DNA of 64,000 nucleotides. It comes from an uncultured Prochlorococcus sp. (GTDB taxonomy: Bacteria > Cyanobacteriota > Cyanobacteriia > PCC-6307 > Cyanobiaceae). Position numbers and translations under genes: made by a program. Under the pieces are notes generated by a model. That model was given only the letters and a program-made list of their open reading frames with translations, searched no databases and was not told the DNA's origin. The DNA lies in contig CACJNU010000001.1 in NCBI GenBank assembly GCA_902594875.1, forward strand, positions 121,468 to 185,467. Reading direction: 5' to 3'. Positions 25,751-35,852 of the stretch are shown here, piece by piece (position 1 is the stretch's first letter; each line of letters begins with the position of its first letter).

Positions 25751-26974
25751 TTAACAAGATTTCAAGTAATAAAGATCACGTAATAATTTAAAAGCTTTTT
25801 CTTTATCAATTTTATTAGAATTTTGGATAATGCTAATAATTATTGGCTTTTCATTTTTATATAAAAAGCCAGATAATGCAAACACATTTGAAAGAGTCCC
25901 AGTTTTGCCAAAAAATTTCCCAGATAATTCACTATTTACAAATCTTTTAGCTAATGTTCCTCTTACTCCAGTAATTGAAAGTGTAGATTGATAAGCTTTA
26001 AAATCATTAAAATATCTCATTTTATCTAAAAACAATACAACTAACTTTGTTGTAATTTTGTTTTTTCGAGACAATCCACTAGCATCTGCAAAGATTGCAT
26101 TAGTTGCTGGGAGGCCTTTATTTTCAAGCCATCTTTTCAATTTTATATAGTCATTATCGTTCCATGTATTTGAGGCATTTTTAAAGAGAGATTCAGCTGT
26201 AAAATTATGGCTTTCAGAATTTGTTAGAGTTAATAATGAAAGGATTGGAGTTGAATATATTTTATTTATCTCTTTAATATTTTTTAAATAAAAAGTTTTT
26301 TCTGAATCAAAAAAATCTATATATATTTTTGAATTTGGAAATTTATTTATTAAATAATTTTTAATAAAATTTTTTAATGCATAAATATCATCATATTTAT
26401 TGTGATTACTTTCTATTGCAAGAGATGTAATTGGAGATCCATATTCGTAAAGTTTATCAGTATTTGTCCAACCATTAGGCCAATATAATTTTGAATCAAT
26501 TTCCACAATATTAAAGTTAATAATTTTATTTTCTTTAACATTTGAAATTAGTTCGATTATATCTTCATAATCAAGATCTGGATCACCTTGACCGTGTAGA
26601 TAATAATCGTTTTTATTTTTAAATAAGGAAGTTTTTAAATTATTATTTAGTTTATATTTACTTAGAACATATGCTGATGAGAATAATTTTTGATTAGATG
26701 CTGGCAACCTTGGAACATCCTCATTGTAAGAACTTATTTTTTCCCCTTTATTATTAATAATTGATACACTAAAAGATTCATCAAGCGTTTGATTTAATAA
26801 AGCATCATAAGTAGGACATACTTTGTTTTTAGTAATTATTCCAGGGAAATTAAAATAAATACTATTTAAAATAGTTATTTTCTTATTTGCTAGTAAATAT
26901 CTTATTAAGAAAGGAGATGTTACTAATACAAGAACAATTAAGAAAAATGAATAAATTTTTTTTATCACCTTCAA
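25751..26974 (-). CDS. dacB: D-Ala-D-Ala carboxypeptidase, PBP4 (S13) family
   Basis: A penicillin-binding protein of peptidase family S13 that trims or cleaves peptidoglycan cross-links in the periplasm. It is 407 aa with an uncleaved-looking N-terminal membrane segment (residues 7-29). Catalytic motifs are the SxxK box in RLPASNQKLFSSAYVL (about residue 92), a candidate SxN region in LTNSESHNFTAESLF, and the KTG box in GKFFGKTGTLSNVFALSGFL near residue 360. It is the last gene of a run with dapF, a NifS-like enzyme and a DUF1995 protein, one base after the DUF1995 stop codon. Confidence 0.88.
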   Translation of the reverse strand: MKVIKKIYSFFLIVLVLVTSPFLIRYLLANKKITILNSIYFNFPGIITKNKVCPTYDALLNQTLDESFSVSIINNKGEKISSYNEDVPRLPASNQKLFSSAYVLSKYKLNNNLKTSLFKNKNDYYLHGQGDPDLDYEDIIELISNVKENKIINFNIVEIDSKLYWPNGWTNTDKLYEYGSPITSLAIESNHNKYDDIYALKNFIKNYLINKFPNSKIYIDFFDSEKTFYLKNIKEINKIYSTPILSLLTLTNSESHNFTAESLFKNASNTWNDNDYIKLKRWLENKGLPATNAIFADASGLSRKNKITTKLVVLFLDKMRYFNDFKAYQSTLSITGVRGTLAKRFVNSELSGKFFGKTGTLSNVFALSGFLYKNEKPIIISIIQNSNKIDKEKAFKLLRDLYYLKSC

Positions 26975-26975
26975 T

Positions 26976-27602
26976 CTATAAATTTACAAAAATTGATTCA
27001 TTGTCGGGTTTAATTTCAAATTCTTTTTTAAAAAAATATCTTTTATTTTCTTCTTTGAAAAGCAACCAGTTATTTGGATAAATATGCATTAGAGCAGCTT
27101 TATTTAAAGGCTGAAGAAAATAAATATTTTTCCAAGTTTGGACAAAGTTTTTTCGTCGCTCTCTAATAACACTTCCTATACCAATATTGGCATCTTCAAA
27201 TTTCGGATTTAATGAATAATGCATACCTTGATAATTATCAGACATTGGTTCAAATGAATCGAAATCATATGGCTGAGGTAGTATCGATATCATTGCACTA
27301 TCAATATTATTTATATTATTTGATTCATTAAATGATTTAAAAGTAAAGATTTTATCTTTGATATCTGGATAGTCTCTTTGAGCCAAAGCCACAGCACCTT
27401 GATCAGCAAATGTTATGAATACATTATTATTCTTAGACAATATCTTGTAGATAGTTATACCAATTCTGTTAAATTTCAATCCTTCAAAATTAAATTCTAT
27501 AGTAAATCTTTTTTTTGAATCTAAATAACTTTGAATAATTGCATCCTCCATATTCTTAAGAGATTCATTTAAATCTTTAGGTAGTTTGTAATTGGTTTCC
27601 AT
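26976..27602 (-). CDS. DUF1995 family protein
   Basis: A 208-aa soluble protein of the DUF1995 family, found in cyanobacteria and plastids; the plant member LPA3 takes part in photosystem II assembly. The N-terminus (LPKDLNESLKNMEDAIIQSY) followed by ISILPQPYDFDSFEPMSD and WKNIYFLQPLNKAALMHIYP is characteristic. No catalytic motif is seen. Its stop overlaps nothing on the right side except a single base with the NifS-like gene start, so the two are likely translationally coupled. Its role in Prochlorococcus is inferred from plant homologues only. Confidence 0.82.
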   Translation of the reverse strand: METNYKLPKDLNESLKNMEDAIIQSYLDSKKRFTIEFNFEGLKFNRIGITIYKILSKNNNVFITFADQGAVALAQRDYPDIKDKIFTFKSFNESNNINNIDSAMISILPQPYDFDSFEPMSDNYQGMHYSLNPKFEDANIGIGSVIRERRKNFVQTWKNIYFLQPLNKAALMHIYPNNWLLFKEENKRYFFKKEFEIKPDNESIFVNL

Positions 27603-28774
27603 TAAAATTTTTCAATACAAATTTGAATAAGTTCTAAAAATTTATCTAATTCTGACTTATTGTTAGTTGAACCTAAAGTAACACGAATATTTGAATATAG
27701 TTCATCATCTTTTAAACCAATATTTTTAAGTGTTGAGCTAGGTTTACCAGATGAGCTTGAACAAGCACTTCCACTACTAATGGCTATTCTGTTTTCTGAC
27801 ATGAAATTAACAATCTTATAGGCCCTTATAGGCTCAAATAGTTTATTTAATAGTAGAAAAGAAATATGATTTGGAAGTCTCTGGTTAATACTACCCGTAA
27901 TCTTTATATGATTATTATCCTTAATTTTTTGAAAAAAATAATTTTTAAGTTTATCAATATTACTAGAAGGAAATTCAGTTACGTAATCATATAATTTTAT
28001 TTTTCCTTTAATATTCTTTAATGATTCATACATTCCAGCAATTAATGGCAAAGCTTGTGTACCTTGTCTAATTGAAAATTCCTGAGTAAGTGAGATGTCT
28101 TTATTTTTTAAAATTTGTCTACTCTTTTCCTTTGTTAAAAGAATACCGATACCTTTTGGACCTCCAAATTTATGAGCAGATAAACTTAAAAAATCGCATT
28201 TAAGATCTTTCCAACTGAATATTCCATTACTTAATATTTGAGTTCCATCTAAATGAAACATTATATTTAATTCTTCACATTTGGAACCTATAAATCGAAC
28301 AGGTTGTATTGTCCCAATTTCACTTTGTCCCCAAATAATTGATACAAGCTTAGTTTCATTTGTTAAAATTTTATCGATATTATAAATATTTAAAATTCCA
28401 TCATTATTTACCTTCCATTCATATATATCCCAATTTTGTTTTCTTAGTTTATTAGCACAAATAGTTGTTGCTTGATGTTCAACATTCGAAATGACAACTC
28501 TACCATTATTAAAGTTCTCATAAATATTATTAAATACAATATTTGTTGATTCCGAAGAACCAGATGTAAAAATTATATCCTCTGGATCTGCTTCAAATAT
28601 ATAAGCAATTTTAGATCTAATTTTTTCAAGATATGTAGAGCATTTTATCCCTAGCTCATATGTAGATGAAGGGTTATGCCAATAATTTCTATAAGTTGAA
28701 TTCATTATATTTAAAACATTCTCAGATAATGGAGTTGTAGATGCATTATCTAAATAGATAAAATTATTTTCCAT
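27602..28774 (-). CDS. NifS-like cysteine desulfurase / class V aminotransferase
   Basis: A PLP enzyme of fold type I that resembles IscS/NifS desulfurases. It is 390 aa. Key residues are YLDNASTTPLSENVL at the N-terminus, FTSGSSESTNIVF (PLP phosphate site), HLDGTQ with its aspartate, the PLP lysine in LSLSAHKFGGPKGIGIL (about residue 200), and the active-site cysteine loop SSGSACSSSSGKPSSTL (about residue 330). The one-base overlaps with dapF upstream and with the DUF1995 gene downstream indicate one operon. It lies outside any suf cluster visible here, so its sulfur acceptor is unknown. Confidence 0.88.
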   Translation of the reverse strand: MENNFIYLDNASTTPLSENVLNIMNSTYRNYWHNPSSTYELGIKCSTYLEKIRSKIAYIFEADPEDIIFTSGSSESTNIVFNNIYENFNNGRVVISNVEHQATTICANKLRKQNWDIYEWKVNNDGILNIYNIDKILTNETKLVSIIWGQSEIGTIQPVRFIGSKCEELNIMFHLDGTQILSNGIFSWKDLKCDFLSLSAHKFGGPKGIGILLTKEKSRQILKNKDISLTQEFSIRQGTQALPLIAGMYESLKNIKGKIKLYDYVTEFPSSNIDKLKNYFFQKIKDNNHIKITGSINQRLPNHISFLLLNKLFEPIRAYKIVNFMSENRIAISSGSACSSSSGKPSSTLKNIGLKDDELYSNIRVTLGSTNNKSELDKFLELIQICIEKF

Positions 28775-29634
28775 TAATTTACTATCATTGATCCTGAGAA
28801 AACCTTTTTAGCTTTACCGGTCATCATGACTTCACAATCGTCTTTAGACCATTCAATTTTAAGATTACCTCCTGGTAAAGTTACTATTGTTCTTGAATTA
28901 CAAAGGCCTAATTTATAAGCTGCCACATGGATAGCACAGGCACCTGTTCCACAGGCTAAGGTTGGACCTGCACCTCTTTCCCATACTTTTACTTTGATAT
29001 TATCTCTATTTAAGATTTGACAAAAATGTACATTAGTATTTTCTGGAAATAATTCATTTTTTTCAAATATAGGACCAAGTCTGGAAAGAACAATTGAATC
29101 TATGTCTGGTACAAAGAATATTAAATGAGGATTTCCCATTCCTACGGCATAACCTATATTATTAAAATTTTTCTCAATAAATTCATGTGAAGGAATTGAA
29201 TTGAATTTTTTTTCAATTTTTGTTGGAATATTTTGACTTTCTAAAATTGGAACCCCCATTTTTACTGTAATTTCATCATTTATATATTTTGCAATTTTTA
29301 AACCTGCTTTAGTCTCAATTTTATATTCTATATTTTTATTATTTATTGAATCATTTAAATGGAGATACTCAACTAAACACCTAATTCCGTTTCCACACAT
29401 TTGTGCTTCAGAACCATCAGAATTAAAGATTATCATTTTTGCATAATTATCTTCATTAGCTTCTTCTATAAAAATCACACCATCTGCTCCAACGCCAAAT
29501 TGCCTGTTGCAAATTTTTTTTATATCAAATATTTTATTTGCCTTGTAATTTTTAAAAAAATCCTTTCCTCTAGAATCGATTACTACGAAGTCATTTCCAT
29601 TACCTTGATATTTTTCAAAAGTTATATATTTCAT
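28774..29634 (-). CDS. dapF: Diaminopimelate epimerase
   Basis: Converts LL- to meso-diaminopimelate, used for lysine and peptidoglycan. The 286-aa length is standard. The two catalytic cysteines sit in MCGNGIRCLVEYL (about residue 78) and ACGTGACAIHVAAYKLG (about residue 228). The N-terminal YQGNGNDFVVIDSRG is the usual substrate-binding start. It is first in the minus-strand run with the NifS-like, DUF1995 and dacB genes and shares a 107-base divergent promoter region with leuS. Both dapF and dacB act on peptidoglycan, giving the operon a partial theme. Confidence 0.96.
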   Translation of the reverse strand: MKYITFEKYQGNGNDFVVIDSRGKDFFKNYKANKIFDIKKICNRQFGVGADGVIFIEEANEDNYAKMIIFNSDGSEAQMCGNGIRCLVEYLHLNDSINNKNIEYKIETKAGLKIAKYINDEITVKMGVPILESQNIPTKIEKKFNSIPSHEFIEKNFNNIGYAVGMGNPHLIFFVPDIDSIVLSRLGPIFEKNELFPENTNVHFCQILNRDNIKVKVWERGAGPTLACGTGACAIHVAAYKLGLCNSRTIVTLPGGNLKIEWSKDDCEVMMTGKAKKVFSGSMIVN

Positions 29635-29741
29635 TTGTAGATAATATATTTTAAATCTTAATTATAAATTATTCCTTTTAACAATCTATTTCTATTTTAT
29701 ACAATGGATATTAAAATAATATTTTAACAAATAAAAATTAA

Positions 29742-32312
29742 GTGATTTCACCCGATAAACAATATGAGGCCGATACCAATTTGTATAATCCATCTGAAAT
29801 AGAAAAAAAATGGCAGTCAATATGGGCAGAAAACAATTTATATAAAACTGATGAATTAACTGCGAATAGCGATAAATTTTATGCCTTATCAATGTTTCCC
29901 TATCCTTCAGGTAATCTTCATATGGGACATGTTAGGAATTATGTTATTACAGACTTAATAGCTCGGTTCCAGAGGTTTAAGGGTAAATCTGTTTTACATC
30001 CAATGGGTTGGGACGCTTTTGGTTTGCCTGCTGAGAATGCAGCGATTGAAAGAGGAATTAGTCCAAGTGTTTGGACTAAAAAAAATATTTCTCATATGAA
30101 GTCACAATTAAAGCTTTTGGGACTATCAGTTGATTGGGATAGGGAATTTGCAACTTGTGATGAAAATTATTATATTTGGACACAATATCTATTTTTAGAG
30201 TTATACAAGTCAGGTCTTGTATATCAAAAGGAATCAGAAGTTAATTGGGATCCTATAGATAATACAGTCTTAGCAAATGAACAAGTTGACTCAGAGGGTA
30301 AATCTTGGAGATCTGGTGCAGTAGTTGAAAAAAAATCATTAAAGCAATGGTTTTTAAGGATTACAAATTATGCGGATGAGTTATTGAAAGATTTAGATAA
30401 ATTAGATAACTGGCCAGAAAGAGTAAAAATAATGCAAGATAATTGGATTGGAAAGTCAATTGGTACAAATATTAATTTCAATATCAATACCAATCCAGAA
30501 ATGAAAATAACTGTATTTACCACAAGGCCAGATACTTTATTTGGAGTTACTTATTTAGCAATTTCTGTTAATCATTCATTAACTAAAAAAATTTTTGATA
30601 AAGAAACCATACAAGATATAGAAAATCTTAAACAATATTTGAAAAATAATAAAAATAATGAACTTGAAAAAATTGGAATAAAAACTAACCTAATAGCAAT
30701 AAATCCGGTTAATTCTGAACCTATTCCTATTTGGGTTGCAAGTTATGTCCTCGATGAATACGGAACAGGGGCTGTTATGGGAGTGCCAGCTCATGATCAA
30801 AGAGATTTTGAATTTGCAAAGAAAAATAATATTGATATTAAACAAGTAATAATAAAGGATAAAAGTGAACAAACTAAAGAGCTTGATGAAGCTTATGTTG
30901 AAAATGGATATCTTATTAACTCATATCAATACAATGGTATAGCAAATACTATTGCTAAATTAAAAATTTCAGAGGAGGGTGTAAATAATGGATGGGCCGA
31001 AAATAAAATTCAATATCGTTTAAGAGATTGGTTAATATCTAGACAAAGATATTGGGGATGTCCGATTCCCATCGTTAATTGCAAAAAATGTGGATCTGTT
31101 CCTTTAAGCCAATCGGAATTACCTGTTGTATTACCAAAAGATATAGATATCTCGGCAAACAAGATTAATGCTTTAGGTGATAATAATAATTGGATAAATA
31201 CAACATGTCCAAAATGTGGAATAGCGGCAAAAAAAGAAACTGATACTATGGATACTTTTATGTGTTCATCATGGTATTTTTTAAGGTATCCATCTTCAAA
31301 ATGTTCAAATAAGCCATTTGAAAAGATGGAAATTAATAAGTGGTTACCTGTAGATCAATATGTTGGAGGAGTAGAGCATGCAATATTACATTTGTTATAT
31401 GCGAGATTTTTCACTAAAGCTTTGCGGGATAATAAACTATTTGAAATTGATGAACCATTTAAAAAACTATTAACACAAGGAATGGTTCAGGCTGCAGCAT
31501 ATAAAAACAATAAAACGGGTAAATATGTTTCTCCTTCCGATATTAATGACCTAACAAATCCTACAGATCCAATTGACAATTCCAAACTCGAAGTTCTTTT
31601 CGAGAAAATGTCTAAGTCAAAATATAATGGAATAGACCCTGAATCAGTAATTAAAAAATATGGAGCAGATACAGCAAGAATGTTTATATTATTTAAAGCA
31701 CCGCCAGAAAAAGATTTGGAATGGGGAGATACAGATGTTGAAGGACAATTTAGATTTTTAAGCAGGATTTGGAAGCTTTATATTAATTGTGCAAAAGATA
31801 TAAATAGTAAATCTAATTATTATCCAGATAAAGAAAAAAGTTTAATAAAGTCAATGAATATAGCCATAAAAGAAATTACGAATGACATATTAAACAACCA
31901 ATTTAATACTGCGATTTCAGAATTAATGAAGTTTTATAATTCATTATCAAATTCCATTAATTACGTTAACAATGATTTAAAAATTGAGGCTTTAAAAATA
32001 TTTTGCATTTTGTTGGCTCCATTTGCACCTCATATTTCAGAAGAAATATGGCGTCTTTTAGGATATAAAAAATCTGTGCATTTAGAAGAGTGGCCTTCAT
32101 TTAATGCTGAAGCACTAAAGGAAGATTCATATGAACTAGTAATACAAGTGAATGGAAAAGTGAGAGACAAAGTAAATATTAATTATGAAATGAATGATGA
32201 TCAAATTAAAGAATTGACTCTTAAAAGACCTAATATTTTAAAATGGACTCAAGATAAGGAAATAAGAAAAATAATTATTGTTAAAGGAAAAATTATGAAT
32301 ATTGTTGTTTAA
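29742..32312 (+). CDS. leuS: Leucyl-tRNA synthetase
   Basis: A class I synthetase of 856 aa. It begins with a GTG codon; the next residues ([24 protein letters not shown]) match the usual family N-terminus, which supports this start. The HIGH motif is [12 protein letters not shown] near residue 55. The zinc cysteines (NCKKCGSVP and TTCPKCG), the CP1 editing domain with [17 protein letters not shown], and the KMSKS loop [13 protein letters not shown] near residue 625 follow in order. It ends four bases inside the convergent pgi gene. Confidence 0.97.
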   Translation: MISPDKQYEADTNLYNPSEIEKKWQSIWAENNLYKTDELTANSDKFYALSMFPYPSGNLHMGHVRNYVITDLIARFQRFKGKSVLHPMGWDAFGLPAENAAIERGISPSVWTKKNISHMKSQLKLLGLSVDWDREFATCDENYYIWTQYLFLELYKSGLVYQKESEVNWDPIDNTVLANEQVDSEGKSWRSGAVVEKKSLKQWFLRITNYADELLKDLDKLDNWPERVKIMQDNWIGKSIGTNINFNINTNPEMKITVFTTRPDTLFGVTYLAISVNHSLTKKIFDKETIQDIENLKQYLKNNKNNELEKIGIKTNLIAINPVNSEPIPIWVASYVLDEYGTGAVMGVPAHDQRDFEFAKKNNIDIKQVIIKDKSEQTKELDEAYVENGYLINSYQYNGIANTIAKLKISEEGVNNGWAENKIQYRLRDWLISRQRYWGCPIPIVNCKKCGSVPLSQSELPVVLPKDIDISANKINALGDNNNWINTTCPKCGIAAKKETDTMDTFMCSSWYFLRYPSSKCSNKPFEKMEINKWLPVDQYVGGVEHAILHLLYARFFTKALRDNKLFEIDEPFKKLLTQGMVQAAAYKNNKTGKYVSPSDINDLTNPTDPIDNSKLEVLFEKMSKSKYNGIDPESVIKKYGADTARMFILFKAPPEKDLEWGDTDVEGQFRFLSRIWKLYINCAKDINSKSNYYPDKEKSLIKSMNIAIKEITNDILNNQFNTAISELMKFYNSLSNSINYVNNDLKIEALKIFCILLAPFAPHISEEIWRLLGYKKSVHLEEWPSFNAEALKEDSYELVIQVNGKVRDKVNINYEMNDDQIKELTLKRPNILKWTQDKEIRKIIIVKGKIMNIVV

Positions 32313-33892
32313 GAATTGGTTTTTTTAATAACTAATGAATTTGGATTTGACCAATCGCCCCTAACTAAATAATCATCATTTCCGAAACACATTTCACGGA
32401 GTATAAAAAATATAGGTTCTCTCACCGAATTATCAAATAATGTTGTTATTTCATTTATAGAATATTCTCCTCCTTCGTCTAATAAATTAGTTACTTTTTG
32501 CTGATACTCAATAATATTTGCGGCTGCTTTCTTTCCTGCTTCAACTCCTGGTTGATCATATGCATTTATATTTACTAATTCAGCGTAGAAGGATACAGCC
32601 CTCTCAAATAATGCGATTAACGCACCTAGTGAAAAACAATTTAATTTTTCTAATGTGATAGTTATACTTTGTCTATTTTCACTAGAGAGTGCAGATCTTG
32701 TTCCTTGCAAAAAACCAGAAAGATATTCTTTAGGATTCTCTTTTTCATCAAAAATATTAGTAGATGGAGAATCTAATAATTCAATAAAAATACAAAAGAA
32801 ATTATCAATACCATCTCTCAGTTGCTGAACATAAGCATGTTGATCTGTAGATCCTTTATTACCAAAAACGGAAATACCTTGATTAACTACTTCACCATTC
32901 CTATTAAATTTCTTACCTAATGATTCCATTACTAATTGCTGAAGATATTTACTAAATACCTGTAGCCTATCTCTATATGGTAATACAACCATATCTCTCT
33001 TTCCAACTCCATCCCCAGTTAAATACCATGCAGATGATAATAATGCTGCTGGATTATTTTGAAAATCACTTATACGGGTGGCTTCATCCATTAATGATGC
33101 ACCTCTAATAAATTCAAATATATTTTCATTAATAAGAGCTAATGGGAGTAATCCCACAGAGCTTGTAATACTAGTTCTTCCTCCAACCCAATCTTGTAAA
33201 TTAAATATTTTTAACCAATTTTCAGAAGTAGCCTTTTTAAATAACTTACTTTCTTTCATTGTTATAGCTATAGCATTAGAATTCCATTCAAGTGAATTGT
33301 TTTCACAATGACTTTTAATAATTTCCATAGCAATTCTAGGTTCAGGCGTACCACCTGATTTGCTTACTACTACAAATAATGTTGTGGATAATTTTTCAGA
33401 TAACTCTTCTAACTTTTCGCTAATTAAAAATGGATCAACATTATCGATATAAGAAAAATTTAAGCCTTTAGAACACTTTTGCAAAGACTCAGTAATAAGT
33501 AGTGGGCCTAATCCACTTCCACCAATTCCTATCCATAGAACATCAGTATAGTTCTTGTTATTCTTATTTTTAATATCTCCATTTAAAATTTGTTTTCCAA
33601 ATTCAGAGATAGCTTTAATATCTGCGCTAATCTCCTCTCCAATTATTGAAGATGGAGAAATCGACGGATTTCTAAGCCAATAATGACCAACTTGTCTATT
33701 TTCATCAACATTTGAGATTGCACCATTTTCTAATTCTTTTATTGATGAAAATACATCTATAAATTTATCTTCTAAATTTTTTATCTCTTTACTAGTGAAA
33801 TTAATTTTGCTTATGTCTAACCAAATATTTAATTTTTTATCAAACCAAAGATAATTACAAAATTTATCCCAAGAGTTTAATTCAACATTCAT
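32309..33892 (-). CDS. pgi: Glucose-6-phosphate isomerase
   Basis: Interconverts glucose-6-phosphate and fructose-6-phosphate in glycolysis, the pentose phosphate cycle and glycogen metabolism. At 527 aa it has two SIS domains. Signatures are [16 protein letters not shown] around residue 122, [35 protein letters not shown], and [15 protein letters not shown] near the C-terminus, with the catalytic lysine. It overlaps leuS by four bases at their 3' ends and shares a 149-base divergent region with purN. Confidence 0.96.
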   Translation of the reverse strand: MNVELNSWDKFCNYLWFDKKLNIWLDISKINFTSKEIKNLEDKFIDVFSSIKELENGAISNVDENRQVGHYWLRNPSISPSSIIGEEISADIKAISEFGKQILNGDIKNKNNKNYTDVLWIGIGGSGLGPLLITESLQKCSKGLNFSYIDNVDPFLISEKLEELSEKLSTTLFVVVSKSGGTPEPRIAMEIIKSHCENNSLEWNSNAIAITMKESKLFKKATSENWLKIFNLQDWVGGRTSITSSVGLLPLALINENIFEFIRGASLMDEATRISDFQNNPAALLSSAWYLTGDGVGKRDMVVLPYRDRLQVFSKYLQQLVMESLGKKFNRNGEVVNQGISVFGNKGSTDQHAYVQQLRDGIDNFFCIFIELLDSPSTNIFDEKENPKEYLSGFLQGTRSALSSENRQSITITLEKLNCFSLGALIALFERAVSFYAELVNINAYDQPGVEAGKKAAANIIEYQQKVTNLLDEGGEYSINEITTLFDNSVREPIFFILREMCFGNDDYLVRGDWSNPNSLVIKKTNS

Positions 33893-34041
33893 TTTATATA
33901 TTTGTTTCCTTTATTTATTATCTAATTATATCTATATGAATAGTATATAGATTTGAATCATTTAAATTTGTTTAAATTTTATATTCAAATAAATATGTTT
34001 TTAATATAAATATTTTTACTGGAGGTTTTTTTTTATTTCAT

Positions 34042-34725
34042 ATGAATTTATCATTGGTTAAAAAAACTTTGGATAAATCATTTAATTACATAATTTCGCC
34101 TGAGTTATCTGCATTTAGAAGATTTTCCCCGAAATTAAAAATTGGTGTACTTGCTTCTGGAAATGGAACAAACTTTCAGGAGTTAATAAATCTTTCAGAA
34201 AAAGAAGAATTAGATATAGATATAAAAGTTCTTATAACTAACAAAGATGATGCAGGTTGTATTAAAAGAGCCGAAAGTGTAAAAATACCTCACAAAATAA
34301 TAAGAAGTAAAGACTTTTCGCAAAAAGATCAATTTGAATTAGAAATTATAAATACTTTAAATAATTTCGATGTTGAACTTATTGTAATGGCAGGATGGAT
34401 GAAAATTGTCACTCCCTTATTTATCAATAAGTTTAAGAATAAAATTATTAATATTCACCCTTCATTACTTCCTTCATATAAAGGGGGTTCTGCGATCAAG
34501 GACGCTATATTAAATGGATCAAAAATAACTGGTTGTTCAGTACATTTTGTTGAAGAGGAGGTCGATAGTGGATCATTGATAATGCAAGCTGCATTGTCAA
34601 TAAGAGATGATGATAATATTGAATCGCTTTCCAAAAGAATACATATTCTTGAGCATAAAATTTTACCTCACTCAATCTCTTATGCTGGATTTTTGATAAG
34701 AAGTAAATTTATGGAAAATTATTAG
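34042..34725 (+). CDS. purN: Phosphoribosylglycinamide formyltransferase
   Basis: The folate-dependent third step of purine synthesis. The 227-aa protein has an N-terminal extension of about 33 residues before the usual start LKIGVLASGNGTNFQELI. Catalytic residues are visible: VMAGWMKIVTPLF, then NIHPSLLPSYKGGSAI with the Asn and His, and VDSGSLIMQA. The strong Shine-Dalgarno GGAGG (34021-34025) lies 16 bases before the ATG, which is farther than ideal, and no alternative in-frame start fits better. The 3' end overlaps argC by 17 bases on the opposite strand. Confidence 0.95.
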   Translation: MNLSLVKKTLDKSFNYIISPELSAFRRFSPKLKIGVLASGNGTNFQELINLSEKEELDIDIKVLITNKDDAGCIKRAESVKIPHKIIRSKDFSQKDQFELEIINTLNNFDVELIVMAGWMKIVTPLFINKFKNKIINIHPSLLPSYKGGSAIKDAILNGSKITGCSVHFVEEEVDSGSLIMQAALSIRDDDNIESLSKRIHILEHKILPHSISYAGFLIRSKFMENY

Positions 34726-35764
34726 TTAAATCAAGACCTTCATTCATTGAAAATCCGCTCATAATATTTAAATTTTGAATTGCTTGCCCAGTCTGTCCTT
34801 TTAACAAATTATCAATTACAGATAATAGAACTATCCTTCCATTTCGAATATCAACTTTAACAGAAAGGAAAATTTGGTTTGTATTTTTAACCCATTTTGT
34901 TGATGGGTACGTGTCTTCAGGTAAGACTTTAATATTATTGAATTTTCTATAATAGTTATCCAAAAGAATTCTGCAATCATCAGAAGTTAGTCCTGGGTCT
35001 CTTAATCTCCCATATATAGTCGAATGCATACCCCTTGAAATTGGAACTAAATGAGGTGTAAAAAGTAGTTCAATTTTATTTCCAGAAATTAATGATGCTA
35101 CTTGCTCGATCTCTGAGGTATGTCTATGGTTTATCAATCCATATGCTGATAGACCTTCGCCACATTCTGATAAGAGTAGCTTTTGATTTGGTTCTCGACC
35201 ACCTCCAGAAGTTCCGCTTTTAGAATCAATTACTATACCTTCATTTTCAATAATTCCCTGTGAGAGATAAGGAACTAATGGAATAAGGGCAGATGTTGGA
35301 TAACATCCTGGACATGCAATTAATCTTCCTTTTGAAATGGCTTCTTTATTTATTTCAGGAAGACCGTAGACCGCCTCTTTACATAAATCATCATCATTCC
35401 TTTTATAAATAGCAGCTTCTTTGGAATATACTTTTTTCCATTCATCCAAAGACTTATATCTGTAATCAGCTGATAAATCAATAACTTTAAGTCCTCTATC
35501 TAATAATTTCCTCGTCAAAGTTGAAGATAGGCCATTTGGTAAACAAAGCAAAGCAACATCTGCATTTTTTGAAATATTATCAACTGAAATTTCTTCTATG
35601 TAAGGATCATTTTCTAGATAAATAAAAGGGAAATTATCATTCCACTTTGAACCAGATGTTTTATTACCTCCTAAAAATGAAATTCTGTATTTTTTATTTT
35701 TCTTTAAAAGATTTACCGCTTGAATACCGCCGTAACCAGTAGCACCTACTATTGCAACATTCAT
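34709..35764 (-). CDS. argC: N-acetyl-gamma-glutamyl-phosphate reductase
   Basis: The third step of arginine synthesis; it reduces N-acetylglutamyl phosphate with NADPH. The 351-aa length is standard. The N-terminal Rossmann start is MNVAIVGATGYGGIQAVNLL, the catalytic cysteine is in LIACPGCYPTSALIP near residue 150, and IDSKSGTSGGGREPN and INHRHTSEIEQ carry further conserved residues. It is convergent with purN (17-base overlap) and divergent from ribBA across about 88 bases. Confidence 0.96.
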   Translation of the reverse strand: MNVAIVGATGYGGIQAVNLLKKNKKYRISFLGGNKTSGSKWNDNFPFIYLENDPYIEEISVDNISKNADVALLCLPNGLSSTLTRKLLDRGLKVIDLSADYRYKSLDEWKKVYSKEAAIYKRNDDDLCKEAVYGLPEINKEAISKGRLIACPGCYPTSALIPLVPYLSQGIIENEGIVIDSKSGTSGGGREPNQKLLLSECGEGLSAYGLINHRHTSEIEQVASLISGNKIELLFTPHLVPISRGMHSTIYGRLRDPGLTSDDCRILLDNYYRKFNNIKVLPEDTYPSTKWVKNTNQIFLSVKVDIRNGRIVLLSVIDNLLKGQTGQAIQNLNIMSGFSMNEGLDLTNNFP

Positions 35765-35852
35765 TTCTTTGAATTGGCAGACTTTGAGATAGGATTATAA
35801 AGTGTTGAATTTAAGGTAACTAAAACACTTTTTTTCTATATTGATAGGAATA

